DNA from: Chitinophagaceae bacterium
GTDB lineage: Bacteria; Bacteroidota; Bacteroidia; Chitinophagales; REEL01
Length of the DNA stretch: 34,614 nucleotides
Direction of reading: 5' to 3'
NCBI GenBank assembly: GCA_007695095.1
Contig: REEL01000059.1
Coordinates: forward strand, 1 to 34,614
Part shown: piece by piece, positions 15,530 to 23,827 of the stretch
How the letters are laid out: each line of letters begins with the position of its first letter
How positions within the stretch are numbered: the stretch's first letter is position 1
The notes under the pieces: generated by a model
Told to the model about the DNA's origin: nothing
What the model saw: the letters and a program-made list of their open reading frames with translations, nothing else
Databases searched by the model: none
Made by a program: the position numbers and the translations under genes

Positions 15530-16705
15530 ATGCGCATACTCGTTTATTTATTCATTCCTTTTCTTTTAATACTGACATCTTGTAAAAAAGATCAACAAAA
15601 AAGAGAGCTTACTATTGATGTTGAACAGAAATCTATAAATGAGTTTCAGATAATCGGAAGTCACAACAGTTATCGAAAAATGACCTATGAGCCATTATTT
15701 GATTTTGTAATGAGCATACAAGAACTATTGCCGGATCAGTTTAATCCTGAGCAATGGGATTATTTTCACTATCCCCTCCAAAAGCAATTGCAAAGTTTTG
15801 GCATCCGGAATTTTGAACTGGATATTTTCAATGACCCTCAGGGCGGAAATTTTTACTACAGAAGAGGACTGAGTTTTGTAAATGAAGACGAAGCTTCCGG
15901 TATAGACGAGCTGCTCAATCCCGGCTTTAAAATTCTACATCTGCCCGACTTCGATTATGAAACCCATAATTACACATTTAAATCCGCTTTAACAGAAATT
16001 AGAGACTGGTCTACATCGAATCCAAATCACTTTCCGATAATCATCATGGTTGAAGCTAAAAACTCCGGCATTTCTGATTACTCTCCATTAGTAGGTATGA
16101 CTGAAGTTATTCCCTATGATGCTACGTCACCGGAACTTTTAGATGCAGAAGTTAAAGAAGTTTTTGGAGAAAATTTGAATGGAATAATCACTCCGGATAA
16201 ATTCAGGGGAGACTATGCAAGCATTAATGAAGCTTTAAAGGAAAGGGGCTGGCCTAAACTTGCAGATGCAAGAGGTAAAATTTTGTTTGTGATTCAGGGA
16301 AGCAGTCTTAAAAGCTTTTATTTACAGGGTCGGCCAAATCTAGAAGACAGGGCCATGTTTATTTTTGGAGAACCCGGACAAGCACATACAGCCATGGTCA
16401 TAAGGAACAATCCGGTTTCATCTTATGAAGAAATCAAAGAATTGGTTAAAAAGGGCTACATTGTAAGAACCAGAGCCGATGCCAATACTGATGAGGCGCG
16501 AAGTGGCGACACTCATAGACGCGACATTGCCTTTGCGAGCGGAGCTCAAATAATTTCAACAGATTACTATAGAGCTGACCCGAGATCCGACACCAGTGAA
16601 AACTGGTCAAACTATGAAGTGTCATTTGATAATGAAGCAGTTGGGCGTTGGAATCCGATGTTTAGCCAAAAAGAGAATACCGACTTTCTCTATATTTATA
16701 AGTAG
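15530..16705 (+). CDS. Lipoprotein with PI-PLC-like phosphodiesterase domain (Ca2+-dependent type)
   Basis: A 391-residue protein. The first 18 residues are a lipoprotein signal ending in LTSC (lipidated Cys18), followed by KKDQ. From residue 40 the chain reads FQIIGSHNSYRK, carrying the catalytic His45 and Asn46 of the PI-PLC X-domain. FELDIF near 95 holds Glu96 and Asp98, likely calcium ligands, and ILHLPDFDY near 135 holds the second histidine (His137). TRADANTDEAR near 320 is also typical of the secreted 'PLC1-like' branch. The expected reaction is cleavage of a phosphodiester, probably a glycerophospho- or inositol-phospholipid head group, outside the cytoplasm. The gene stands alone. 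It may supply phosphate or lipid, but the substrate is not determined. Confidence 0.85.
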   Translation: MRILVYLFIPFLLILTSCKKDQQKRELTIDVEQKSINEFQIIGSHNSYRKMTYEPLFDFVMSIQELLPDQFNPEQWDYFHYPLQKQLQSFGIRNFELDIFNDPQGGNFYYRRGLSFVNEDEASGIDELLNPGFKILHLPDFDYETHNYTFKSALTEIRDWSTSNPNHFPIIIMVEAKNSGISDYSPLVGMTEVIPYDATSPELLDAEVKEVFGENLNGIITPDKFRGDYASINEALKERGWPKLADARGKILFVIQGSSLKSFYLQGRPNLEDRAMFIFGEPGQAHTAMVIRNNPVSSYEEIKELVKKGYIVRTRADANTDEARSGDTHRRDIAFASGAQIISTDYYRADPRSDTSENWSNYEVSFDNEAVGRWNPMFSQKENTDFLYIYK

Positions 16706-16712
16706 TATTCGA

Positions 16713-17297
16713 TTAGCTGTTTTTTAAAATGTGGTTTTCTACTATTTCAGGATAGTATAGATGTTCAGCACTTTTAACCTTGCTGCTCAAGGAATCTACC
16801 GTTTCATCCTTTTCAATTTTTATCTTTTTTTGAAATAAAATTCTGCCCGTATCATATTCTTCATCTACAAGATGGATACTAATTCCGGTTTCTATTTCCA
16901 AATTTTCCAAAACTGCTTTGTGAACATGATTTCCATACATGCCTTTGCCTCCGTATGCCGGTAATAATGACGGGTGTATATTTATGATTTTTTTTCGGAA
17001 TCGATTTATCACATTAAGCGGAATTTTTAACATAAAGCCTGCTAATACTATCCAATCTGTATTATACCTGGCTAAAGTCTCTGTTAACTTATCCTGCTCT
17101 ATGTCTTTCTTATTGATAATTTCAAAAGGTATACCGGCTGCTTCTGCTTTCCTAATCACATTCGCTCCTGAATTATTACAAATAAGCAGGTTAATTATAA
17201 TTTTCGGATGATTAGAAAAGTATTTAAACAAAACATTTGCATTAGTACCTTCACCGGATGCAAAAATTGTTATTTTTTGCTTCTTAATTGTTATCAT
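16713..17297 (-). CDS. purN: Phosphoribosylglycinamide formyltransferase (GART 1)
   Basis: A 194-residue enzyme of de novo purine synthesis; it transfers a formyl group from 10-formyl-tetrahydrofolate to GAR. The opening ITIFASGEGTNANVLFKYF holds the phosphate-binding glycine loop. NIHPSLLPAYGGKGMYG gives Asn106 and His108, the numbers known for E. coli PurN, and VDEEYDTG near 144 supplies the catalytic aspartate. Family length is about 190-215. The start overlaps the stop of the upstream lipoprotein gene by 4 bases, so the two are transcribed and probably translated together, although they are functionally unrelated. The 3' end lies 7 bases from the stop of the convergent PI-PLC gene, with no separate terminator visible. 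Confidence 0.95.
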   Translation of the reverse strand: MITIKKQKITIFASGEGTNANVLFKYFSNHPKIIINLLICNNSGANVIRKAEAAGIPFEIINKKDIEQDKLTETLARYNTDWIVLAGFMLKIPLNVINRFRKKIINIHPSLLPAYGGKGMYGNHVHKAVLENLEIETGISIHLVDEEYDTGRILFQKKIKIEKDETVDSLSSKVKSAEHLYYPEIVENHILKNS

Positions 17298-18787
17298 AAT
17301 TCAAACTCGTCAAGCAGCAATTTTTCAAATAAATCTACTGCGTTATTATTTCCATTTAGCCTGTGCAACTCAATCGTAGAAATGATAAAATTAGTTTTTC
17401 CCTGACTGTTAGTTCTTTTGCCAATAATAGTTGAATTACCTGTCCATGGAGAAAAGGTAAAAGTCGGATTATGCCTTGCACTTATATTTGCCGAATAAAT
17501 AGGACTCGCATTTAAAATAAGATTTATAGGCCTGACAACTGACAAAAAGCTGGTTGACTGCAAAGGCGGATATCCTGAAATAATCGGATTAAAGGTGGTC
17601 GTATCAGTTATTGTAAGGGTAGTGTCTGACCCGGGAATAACTAATGACTGTATAGGCGTAAAATCTAAAAATTGAGATTGCTCATCAAAGAGGCTTGAAA
17701 AATATAAAATAAGCATCAACTTACCACCTGATTCAAAAAAGGGGTTCGTTGTTCTTTGTGCCAGGGATAAAGAGTTTTGTGCATTATCACCAAACCAGAT
17801 AATCGTCTCAAAAAAGTCAAAAACCATTGCCTGAGTAGGATTGTCTGATGAAAGTTGAGTGAACGCTCCGGCTGACTGTTCAAATAAATGCAAAGTATCA
17901 AAAACATTAATTCCGTTAGCTGTTAAATTGTTTGCATAAAAAGATTCTACCGTTGGATTTTGATTTCCGTATGCATTTACCAATAACACAGAACTGTTTA
18001 CTCTTTTGATAAACACAGAATCAGAATATACAAAAGAAGACTTAGCCAAAGACTGATCTACAGAGCGAATAATCAATTGATTATAATCATCTAAAATCAT
18101 TCCCTCTATGTTAGCATTTTCAGCGTTTAGGCTGTTATTCAAAAACACCTGCGCTTCTGAAATTGACTGGTCGGGGCTGGTTGCTCTAAAAATTGCTCCG
18201 GACGTCGTTGCCGGCACTATAAAAGGATCGTTCAGTGTATCATTCCAGTAGACTTCTATTTCAAGAAGGTTTTCTTTTCCGTCGGGGTCATCAGCTTCCC
18301 AGAAAAAGCGAACAGCCGGAAAAGTCTTGACAGGTCTGTTAACTGCCGGCTGAAACTGAATTACCGGAGGTGAATTTTTAACCGGATAAACAACGGATGC
18401 AGGACTGGGATCCCGGGCACCTTCATTATCTACCGCCCTCACGCTAAACCTGAAATCTATAGTATCATTCCCCGGAGGTGGTGCCAAAATAAAAACACTA
18501 TCTCTTTTTTCTGTAAAGCTCCAGTCGGTAGCAGGCGTCACCACATCATCAAAAGTAAATTCATAACCGACCACATAACCATCCGGATCGTCACCCCACC
18601 ATCTGATGTGCACTTCTGAGGTCAGGCGTTCATCACCCAACCTGATAATGGTGTCAACCACCGTAAATGTGTTCGGAGGAAGATTTTCATCTTCATCACC
18701 ATCAAATGAGGTTTTGCAACTTTGAGTAATACCGCTCAAAAGGATAATTAAAACCCCTAATAAAATCAGATTAATATTTTTATTCAT
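17294..18787 (-). CDS. Multidomain lipoprotein, probably surface-exposed
   Basis: A 497-residue protein of no recognised enzyme family. The signal ends in ITQSC (lipidated Cys24). The acidic run DGDEDE follows five residues later, which resembles the lipoprotein surface-export signal of Bacteroidota. From about 30 to 270 there are two fibronectin/Ig-like beta domains, each with a WxDDPDG phrase (IRWWGDDPDG near 62, FFWEADDPDG near 162). From about 270 the chain changes to VLLVNAYGNQNPTVESFYANNL, then ETIIWFGDN and GGKLMLILYFS, suggesting a Rossmann or glutamine-amidotransferase-like alpha/beta domain. purN follows with a 4-base overlap. Role unknown. Confidence 0.8.
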   Translation of the reverse strand: MNKNINLILLGVLIILLSGITQSCKTSFDGDEDENLPPNTFTVVDTIIRLGDERLTSEVHIRWWGDDPDGYVVGYEFTFDDVVTPATDWSFTEKRDSVFILAPPPGNDTIDFRFSVRAVDNEGARDPSPASVVYPVKNSPPVIQFQPAVNRPVKTFPAVRFFWEADDPDGKENLLEIEVYWNDTLNDPFIVPATTSGAIFRATSPDQSISEAQVFLNNSLNAENANIEGMILDDYNQLIIRSVDQSLAKSSFVYSDSVFIKRVNSSVLLVNAYGNQNPTVESFYANNLTANGINVFDTLHLFEQSAGAFTQLSSDNPTQAMVFDFFETIIWFGDNAQNSLSLAQRTTNPFFESGGKLMLILYFSSLFDEQSQFLDFTPIQSLVIPGSDTTLTITDTTTFNPIISGYPPLQSTSFLSVVRPINLILNASPIYSANISARHNPTFTFSPWTGNSTIIGKRTNSQGKTNFIISTIELHRLNGNNNAVDLFEKLLLDEFEL

Positions 18788-18795
18788 TCCGGTTG

Positions 18796-18803
18796 CAAAG
18801 CTA
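18796..18803 (-). promoter_or_regulatory. Putative -7 element for the lipoprotein-purN operon
   Basis: On the minus strand the bases read TAGCTTTG, an exact match to TAnnTTTG, 8 bases before the lipoprotein start codon. A TTG-containing word lies upstream, but at 17 rather than 20 bases. The leader would be only a few bases long. Confidence 0.35.
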
Positions 18804-19078
18804 ATAATTAGTATCTATAACAATGTTTAGTAATTGTTAAATTCACGATAAAAATACAAAACAATTTTCCAAAAAAATCATCCAGGAGAATCCAAAAGGG
18901 CAGATTTTCAACTTTTCAATATTCTTCTGATTATGAAAATAGTATTATTGTAAAAACATTTTTGGAGAGTAGCGCTTAATTTAGCTTAAAAATTATTTTT
19001 TCTCTGTCTTTAAAATTATTTTTGCGCCTTGAAAATCTTTTTTAAAAGACTTAATATTTTAAGCTTTAAAAAATAGCT

Positions 19079-19086
19079 TATATTTG
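19079..19086 (+). promoter_or_regulatory. Putative -7 element of dnaN
   Basis: TATATTTG matches the Bacteroidota -7 consensus exactly and lies 51 bases before the dnaN start codon. No clear TTTG is present at the -33 distance. The leader would be about 45 bases, longer than for other genes here. Confidence 0.45.
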
Positions 19087-19137
19087 AGTCTTAGTAATTT
19101 AAAACTGACTTCTTTTTAACTAAAAAAATACATACAA

Positions 19138-20256
19138 ATGAATTTTGTAGCATCCAGTAACTCCTTGTTAAAACAATTGCAATCAATCAATGGTGTTGTT
19201 GCTTCTAATAATTTACTTCCCATACTTGAAGATTTTTTATTTAATTTACAGGACGGGAAACTCCATTTAACAGCAACAGATATAGATACCAGCATGTCAA
19301 CAGAAATAAATGTTGAATCAAAAAGTAACGGTAAAATTGCTATACCTGCAAAGATGTTACTCGAAATTTTGAAGTCATTACCCGAACAACCCGTTAACTT
19401 TAATATAGATGAAGAGAGCTTTTCTGTCGAACTGAAATCTGAATACGGAAAATATAAATTAGCCGGAGAAAATGGAGATGACTTTCCTAAAATACCGGTT
19501 GAGGATGATGTTAAAGAAATTGAAATCTCTGCAGAGACTCTATTCAGAGGATTAACTAGCACTCAGTTAGCTGTCAGCGACGATGAATTAAGGCCTGCAA
19601 TGACAGGAATTTTGTTTCAGATTGATGAAAACGGCCTCACAATGGTAAGTACTGATGCTCATAAATTAGTTCGTTTTAGAAAAACTGATATAAAAACAGA
19701 TAAGCCTGCTCAATTTATTTTACCTAAAAAAGCGGCTCAACTACTTAGAAACAACCTTACCGGAGAAGACAGTGTTGTAAGGGTAGCTTTCAACAATAAA
19801 CATGCTTTTTTTACTTTCAAAAGTATGCAAATTATTTGCCGCTTAATCGATGCAAAATTTCCGGATTACAATAGTGTTATACCGGTTGAAAATCCTTTTA
19901 AAATGCTGATTGAGAAAAAAGACTTAACCGGGTCATTAAAAAGGGTAATGATATTTTCCAATAAAAGTACAAATCAGGTTTCTCTGAAAATTTCCGGCAA
20001 CAACTTGAAAATTTCCGGACAAGATATTGAGTTTTACAATGAAGCTCAGGAATCTTTAACTTGTAATTACGAAGGGGAAGATATTGAAATTGGTTTTAAT
20101 GCAAAATTCCTTTCCGAAATGCTGGGAGTATTAGAAACTGATCAGGTTTCATTTAATTTATCTGCTCCAAACAGGGCGGCCTTACTTTTCCCTGACAAGC
20201 AACAGGAAAATGAAGATATTCTTATGCTTATCATGCCTTTAATGATTCGCTCTTAA
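19138..20256 (+). CDS. dnaN: DNA polymerase III sliding clamp (beta subunit)
   Basis: A 372-residue, three-domain clamp that tethers DNA polymerase III to DNA as a ring dimer. The opening MNFVASSNSLLKQLQSINGVV and the phrase TATDIDTSMS near 42 fit domain 1. LRPAMTGILFQ near 156 and STDAHKLVRFR near 171 fit domain 2. The C-terminus, ILMLIMPLMIRS, matches the conserved clamp ending that forms the partner-binding groove. The length is normal (366-375). It is not next to dnaA, recF or gyrB in this window, so it is unlinked from the classic replication cluster, as is common in Bacteroidota. Confidence 0.97.
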   Translation: MNFVASSNSLLKQLQSINGVVASNNLLPILEDFLFNLQDGKLHLTATDIDTSMSTEINVESKSNGKIAIPAKMLLEILKSLPEQPVNFNIDEESFSVELKSEYGKYKLAGENGDDFPKIPVEDDVKEIEISAETLFRGLTSTQLAVSDDELRPAMTGILFQIDENGLTMVSTDAHKLVRFRKTDIKTDKPAQFILPKKAAQLLRNNLTGEDSVVRVAFNNKHAFFTFKSMQIICRLIDAKFPDYNSVIPVENPFKMLIEKKDLTGSLKRVMIFSNKSTNQVSLKISGNNLKISGQDIEFYNEAQESLTCNYEGEDIEIGFNAKFLSEMLGVLETDQVSFNLSAPNRAALLFPDKQQENEDILMLIMPLMIRS

Positions 20257-20368
20257 GAAGTCCAAAACATTTCTTTCACATTGCACTTTTATAACATTCT
20301 GTAACTCAGGCATGGCAAGCAACTGAATGCAAACTGCTAAATAATTATTATTTCCATCAAATTATTAT

Positions 20369-20376
20369 TATTTTTG
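20369..20376 (+). promoter_or_regulatory. Putative -7 element of the SlyD-like gene
   Basis: TATTTTTG matches TAnnTTTG exactly, 21 bases before the start codon at 20398. The run is AT-rich and no good -33 TTTG is present, so confidence is moderate. Confidence 0.4.
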
Positions 20377-20397
20377 TGATAAAACAAATATATAGTT

Positions 20398-20850
20398 ATG
20401 ACAGTCGAAAAAAACAAAGTTGTTGCATTAACCTACGAATTAAGTGTAAGTGATGCTGAAGAAACCCCGCAGATGGTTGAAAAAGTTGAAGAAGATAATC
20501 CTTTTAAATTTACTGTTGGCGAAGGCAATGTTTTGGAATCTTTTGAAAACAATCTAATGGGAAAAACCCCCGGAGATGAGTTTAAATTTACAATAGAGTC
20601 CACAGAAGGATATGGAAATTATGATCCGCAAGCAGTTGCAAAAGTGCCTTTGGAAGTATTTTCTGTAGAAGGTGTTGACAAGAATGAATTATTAAAGGAA
20701 GGCAATGTGGTTCCTATGCAGGATAATCAAGGAAATCGTTTGCAAGGAAGAGTAATGGATGTAGGAAACGAAGACGTTACTATGGACTTTAACCATCCTT
20801 TAGCCGGTAAAAACCTGCATTTTAAAGGAACTATCGTTGGAGTAGAATAA
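20398..20850 (+). CDS. FKBP-type peptidyl-prolyl isomerase, SlyD-like
   Basis: A 150-residue cytosolic prolyl isomerase and chaperone of the SlyD type. The FKBP strands flank an inserted flap: KVVALTYELSVSDAEE at the start, FKFTVGEGNVLESFENNLMGKTPGDEF near 36, and a final FNHPLAGKNLHFKGTIVGVE. The phrase NHPLAGK is characteristic of SlyD/FkpA-related proteins. The histidine-rich metal-binding tail of E. coli SlyD is absent, as in many Bacteroidota forms. It stops 5 bases from the convergent murF-alr gene. Confidence 0.93.
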   Translation: MTVEKNKVVALTYELSVSDAEETPQMVEKVEEDNPFKFTVGEGNVLESFENNLMGKTPGDEFKFTIESTEGYGNYDPQAVAKVPLEVFSVEGVDKNELLKEGNVVPMQDNQGNRLQGRVMDVGNEDVTMDFNHPLAGKNLHFKGTIVGVE

Positions 20851-20862
20851 GCGAATTATTCT
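20844..20862. terminator. Weak hairpin between convergent genes
   Basis: A 7-bp AT-rich stem (AGAATAA / TTATTCT) with the loop GCGAA covers the stops of the SlyD-like and murF-alr genes. It is followed by a T-run on the plus strand. Its position is right for a shared terminator, but the stem is weak. Confidence 0.35.
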
Positions 20863-23384
20863 TTTAAATATACCCTTTTTATCCTTGGAGATAAAGAAGT
20901 TAATACTTCATAAGGTATAGTATGATTTTGGGAAGCCATCTTTAAGATGGCTTCTCTATTTTCAAAAACAATCACTTCGTCACCAACTTCCACATCTTCA
21001 ACATTTGTAACATCTACCATTGCCATGTCCATACAAATGTTACCAATAGTTGGACAAAACTGATTTTTGATTAAAACCTGCCAGTTGCCATTCCCCAATA
21101 ATCGGTTAAATCCATCGGCATAACCAATTGCGATAGTCGCTATTTTACTGTCTTTTCTCAAATAATTCTCCCCTGTGTAACCAATTGAACTATCTTTTTT
21201 TAAGTTTTTGACCTGCAAAACGGAAGTTTTTAAAGCATGTACATTTTTTAAGTTTTTGTAGTGTAATTCATTGCTGTCAAAACCATATAACCCAATTCCT
21301 AAGCGAACCATATCATAGGCCTTTTCAGGATAAAAAGATATACCCGAAGAGTTTAAAATGTGCATTAAAAACGGGTGTGGATAGGTTTTTCGGATATCTG
21401 CACACGCATTCTCAAAAACACTTAATTGTGTCCTTGTAAATTCTTTTTTTTCCGGATTGTCAGCTGCCGAGAGATGGCTAAAAACCGATTGAATTTTCAA
21501 AAGCTTTTTTTTCTGAATTCTTTTGCTCAATTTTTCTGTTTCCTCAGGCATAAAACCAAGCCGGTGCATTCCGGTATCAATTTTTATATGCACAGGGTAT
21601 GGAAGTGGAATATCTTCGTATACCAGCATATCTTCCAATTTTTTTTCAAATTCATTGAGAACTTCAAAGCTATACAATTCAGGTTCCAGGCGATAAGCAA
21701 TGACACTTTCCAAAGCATCATAATCCGGGCTCATAACCATTATCGGCAGTTTTATGTTTTGTTTTTTTAAATTTATCCCCTCATCTGTATATGCTACAGC
21801 GAGATAGTGAATTCCCTGCCACTCTAAAAATGAAGAAATCTCTTCTGCTCCACTTCCATATCCCAATGCCTTAACCATCACCATTAATTTTGTATCAGCA
21901 GGAACCAGCGTTTGAAAATAATTCAGGTTATGAGCCAAATTATCCAGATTTATTTCTAATCTGGTCCGGTGTACTTGTTTTTGGAAAAAAGAAGTGATTT
22001 TTTCAAATTGATATTTGCGGGCTCCTTTTATCAAGACACAGCTATCATTTATTGCATTTGCTTCTGCCGATTGCAAAAAACTTTGTACCTCTTGAAAAAC
22101 ACTTACTTTAAATGGGTACTTTTCGGTATGTTTTTTTAAAAATGTACTCCATTTATCGCCTATTGCAATAAACTTATCAATCTCCTTAGCTTCTAAAACC
22201 CTCAGTATTTCTTTATAAACTATCTCCGGTTTTTGACTGTCCTCTGTCAGGTCAGATAGTATCAGAGTGTGTAACTGTTTTTGACGTTGACTTTTAGCAT
22301 AATCCAGTGCTATCAGCAAAGCCGTTAAATCATTATTGTAACTGTCATCTATCAAAACATTATTGTTCTTGCCCTCCCTAATTTCCAGACGCATTTTTAA
22401 CTGCGGTAAGGCTGAAAAAAGCTCTTTTAACTTTTTTTCATTCCACAAACCGAGTGTATAGCACACATATAATGTATGTATTGCATTTTCAGCTGAGGCT
22501 GCATCACAAAACGGAATTACGACCTCAATTTTATCATCATGGGCCGCAGCAGAAATTTTTAATTGATTATTGGGTATTTTTTTAATCTCAGCAAAATATG
22601 CTCCTTTTCTCTGCATAGACCAATCAATAACGCTTCCTCTAAAATTCTTTAGAAAAGGAGTTTCTTCAATTACAGCATAATCACTACAATAAATAAATGT
22701 CTCTGATCCTTTAAAAAGCTGCATTTTTTCGGCAGCTTTTTCCTTTAATGATTTAAAGCCGCTATCATGGGCACTTCCAATATTTGTCAAAACACCAATC
22801 TTGGGTTTTAGAATATTTTCAAGCTTTTCCATCTCGCCTGTTTGAGATATTCCGGCTTCAAAAATCCCCAAATTATGTGTATTGTTTGTCTTTAAAACAG
22901 ACAGAGGAACTCCGGTTTGAGAATTGTAGCTTGCCGGACTGCGACTGATTGTATAAAAAGAAGATAAAATAAAGTTCAGCCATTCCTTTACTATCGTTTT
23001 TCCATTGCTTCCGGTTATGGCGATTACCGGAAAATTAAACTGTTGTCTATAGTGAGCCGCTATTTTTTGAAGAGAATCAATAATATTTTCAGAACTAAGA
23101 AAAACAGCATCGGGATATTCATTTACATCAACTTTTTTCTCAGTAAAAAAAGCTCTTACTCCTTTTTCATACAAAGACTGAATATATCTGTGTCCGTCCT
23201 GTCGTTTCCCTTTCCATGCAAAAAATAGAGTGTTTTCCGGATCTGTCAGTTGTCTGCTATCCGTTAAAAAGCTTTGAATCACCCTATTATGACTGTAACC
23301 AAAGGTTTTAGCATTAGTAATCTCTGCAATTTCTTTTATCGTAAAATTCTCCAATATTTTTTCATTAGTAATCAAGAAATCCAA
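20856..23384 (-). CDS. murF-alr: Bifunctional UDP-MurNAc-tripeptide--D-Ala-D-Ala ligase / alanine racemase
   Basis: An 842-residue fusion linking two steps of peptidoglycan precursor synthesis. The MurF half (1 to about 460) has the Mur-ligase P-loop ITGSNGKT at 123-130, IFEAGISQTGEM near 174 and LIDDSYNNDLTAL near 344. The Alr half (about 475-842) begins RLEINLDNLAHNL. It has the PLP lysine at 505 in VMVKALGYGSG (more usually VKANAYGHG), GTGMHRLGF-like wording (KIDTGMHRLGF) near 606, IGYADGFNRL near 760 and GNICMDMAMVDVT near 783. The fusion is well known in Bacteroidota and supplies D-Ala to MurF. The start lies 20 bases inside the Rieske gene's end, so the two are coupled. Both active sites look intact. 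Confidence 0.95.
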   Translation of the reverse strand: MDFLITNEKILENFTIKEIAEITNAKTFGYSHNRVIQSFLTDSRQLTDPENTLFFAWKGKRQDGHRYIQSLYEKGVRAFFTEKKVDVNEYPDAVFLSSENIIDSLQKIAAHYRQQFNFPVIAITGSNGKTIVKEWLNFILSSFYTISRSPASYNSQTGVPLSVLKTNNTHNLGIFEAGISQTGEMEKLENILKPKIGVLTNIGSAHDSGFKSLKEKAAEKMQLFKGSETFIYCSDYAVIEETPFLKNFRGSVIDWSMQRKGAYFAEIKKIPNNQLKISAAAHDDKIEVVIPFCDAASAENAIHTLYVCYTLGLWNEKKLKELFSALPQLKMRLEIREGKNNNVLIDDSYNNDLTALLIALDYAKSQRQKQLHTLILSDLTEDSQKPEIVYKEILRVLEAKEIDKFIAIGDKWSTFLKKHTEKYPFKVSVFQEVQSFLQSAEANAINDSCVLIKGARKYQFEKITSFFQKQVHRTRLEINLDNLAHNLNYFQTLVPADTKLMVMVKALGYGSGAEEISSFLEWQGIHYLAVAYTDEGINLKKQNIKLPIMVMSPDYDALESVIAYRLEPELYSFEVLNEFEKKLEDMLVYEDIPLPYPVHIKIDTGMHRLGFMPEETEKLSKRIQKKKLLKIQSVFSHLSAADNPEKKEFTRTQLSVFENACADIRKTYPHPFLMHILNSSGISFYPEKAYDMVRLGIGLYGFDSNELHYKNLKNVHALKTSVLQVKNLKKDSSIGYTGENYLRKDSKIATIAIGYADGFNRLLGNGNWQVLIKNQFCPTIGNICMDMAMVDVTNVEDVEVGDEVIVFENREAILKMASQNHTIPYEVLTSLSPRIKRVYLKE

Positions 23385-23694
23385 CCTGCAAACTTTCTCC
23401 TAACTGCCTCACCGGATACTTCTTTAATCTATAAAAGCTATCACCTGAACATAGGCTTGTTTTTACATTAAACTTATAAGAATGCAATGGGCAAACTAAA
23501 AATCCGGAAGAAGTACAGAATCCTTTATCAAAAGGCCCTCCGGCATGCGGACATTTATTATCTACTGCAAAAAATTCCCCTTTCATTTTGCCAATGCAAA
23601 GTTCTTTTCCATGAATATAAACTTTTTTTAGTTCAAATTCTTTCAATTGAGATATAGAAGGATCCTTTATATCGTTCCAAACTACATTTTTCAT
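23365..23694 (-). CDS. Rieske [2Fe-2S] ferredoxin-like protein
   Basis: A small 109-residue Rieske protein of the NirD/ferredoxin type. The cluster ligands are complete: CPH at 48-50 and CPLH at 68-71, 17 residues apart, giving Cys48, His50, Cys68 and His71. There is no membrane anchor or Tat signal, so it is a soluble electron carrier rather than a cytochrome bc subunit. Its partner is unknown; no oxygenase lies next to it. Its 3' end overlaps murF-alr by 20 bases, suggesting one transcript, which is an odd partnership. It is divergent from dsbD across a 133-base spacer. Confidence 0.92.
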   Translation of the reverse strand: MKNVVWNDIKDPSISQLKEFELKKVYIHGKELCIGKMKGEFFAVDNKCPHAGGPFDKGFCTSSGFLVCPLHSYKFNVKTSLCSGDSFYRLKKYPVRQLGESLQVGFLDY

Positions 23695-23805
23695 AGGGTG
23701 TTGGGGTTATTTGTAAACAAATTTGAGGGTTTTTGCATTAATTTCTAAATTTTTGCGTTTAGAAAAATGCTACAGATATTAAACGTGTAATCTCTTAAGT
23801 TTACA

Positions 23806-23813
23806 TAAATTTG
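23806..23813 (+). promoter_or_regulatory. Putative -7 element of dsbD
   Basis: TAAATTTG matches TAnnTTTG exactly and ends 14 bases before the dsbD start at 23828, giving a very short leader. The -33 region lacks a clear TTTG. Confidence 0.4.
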
Positions 23814-23827
23814 AGAAAAATAAATAA

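Larger units (their letters stand above)
18788..19137. other. Intergenic region between the lipoprotein and dnaN
   Basis: This 350-base, very AT-rich spacer separates divergent genes and holds both promoters. I looked for clustered DnaA boxes (TTATCCACA type) because dnaN can lie near an origin. I found none that match well, so I do not call an origin. No RNA gene or open frame was seen. Confidence 0.5.

Noticed and set aside
18788-19137. Possible replication origin beside dnaN
   Set aside because: No cluster of DnaA boxes was found and dnaA, recF and gyrB are absent; AT-richness alone is not enough.
21426-21770. Plus-strand open frame of 114 codons inside murF-alr
   Set aside because: It is antisense to the alanine racemase half and rich in Phe and Lys from AT-rich complement; no motif or start signal.
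20856-23384. MurF-alanine racemase fusion as a novelty
   Set aside because: This fusion is common and already described in Bacteroidota, so it serves here as a taxonomic marker rather than a discovery.
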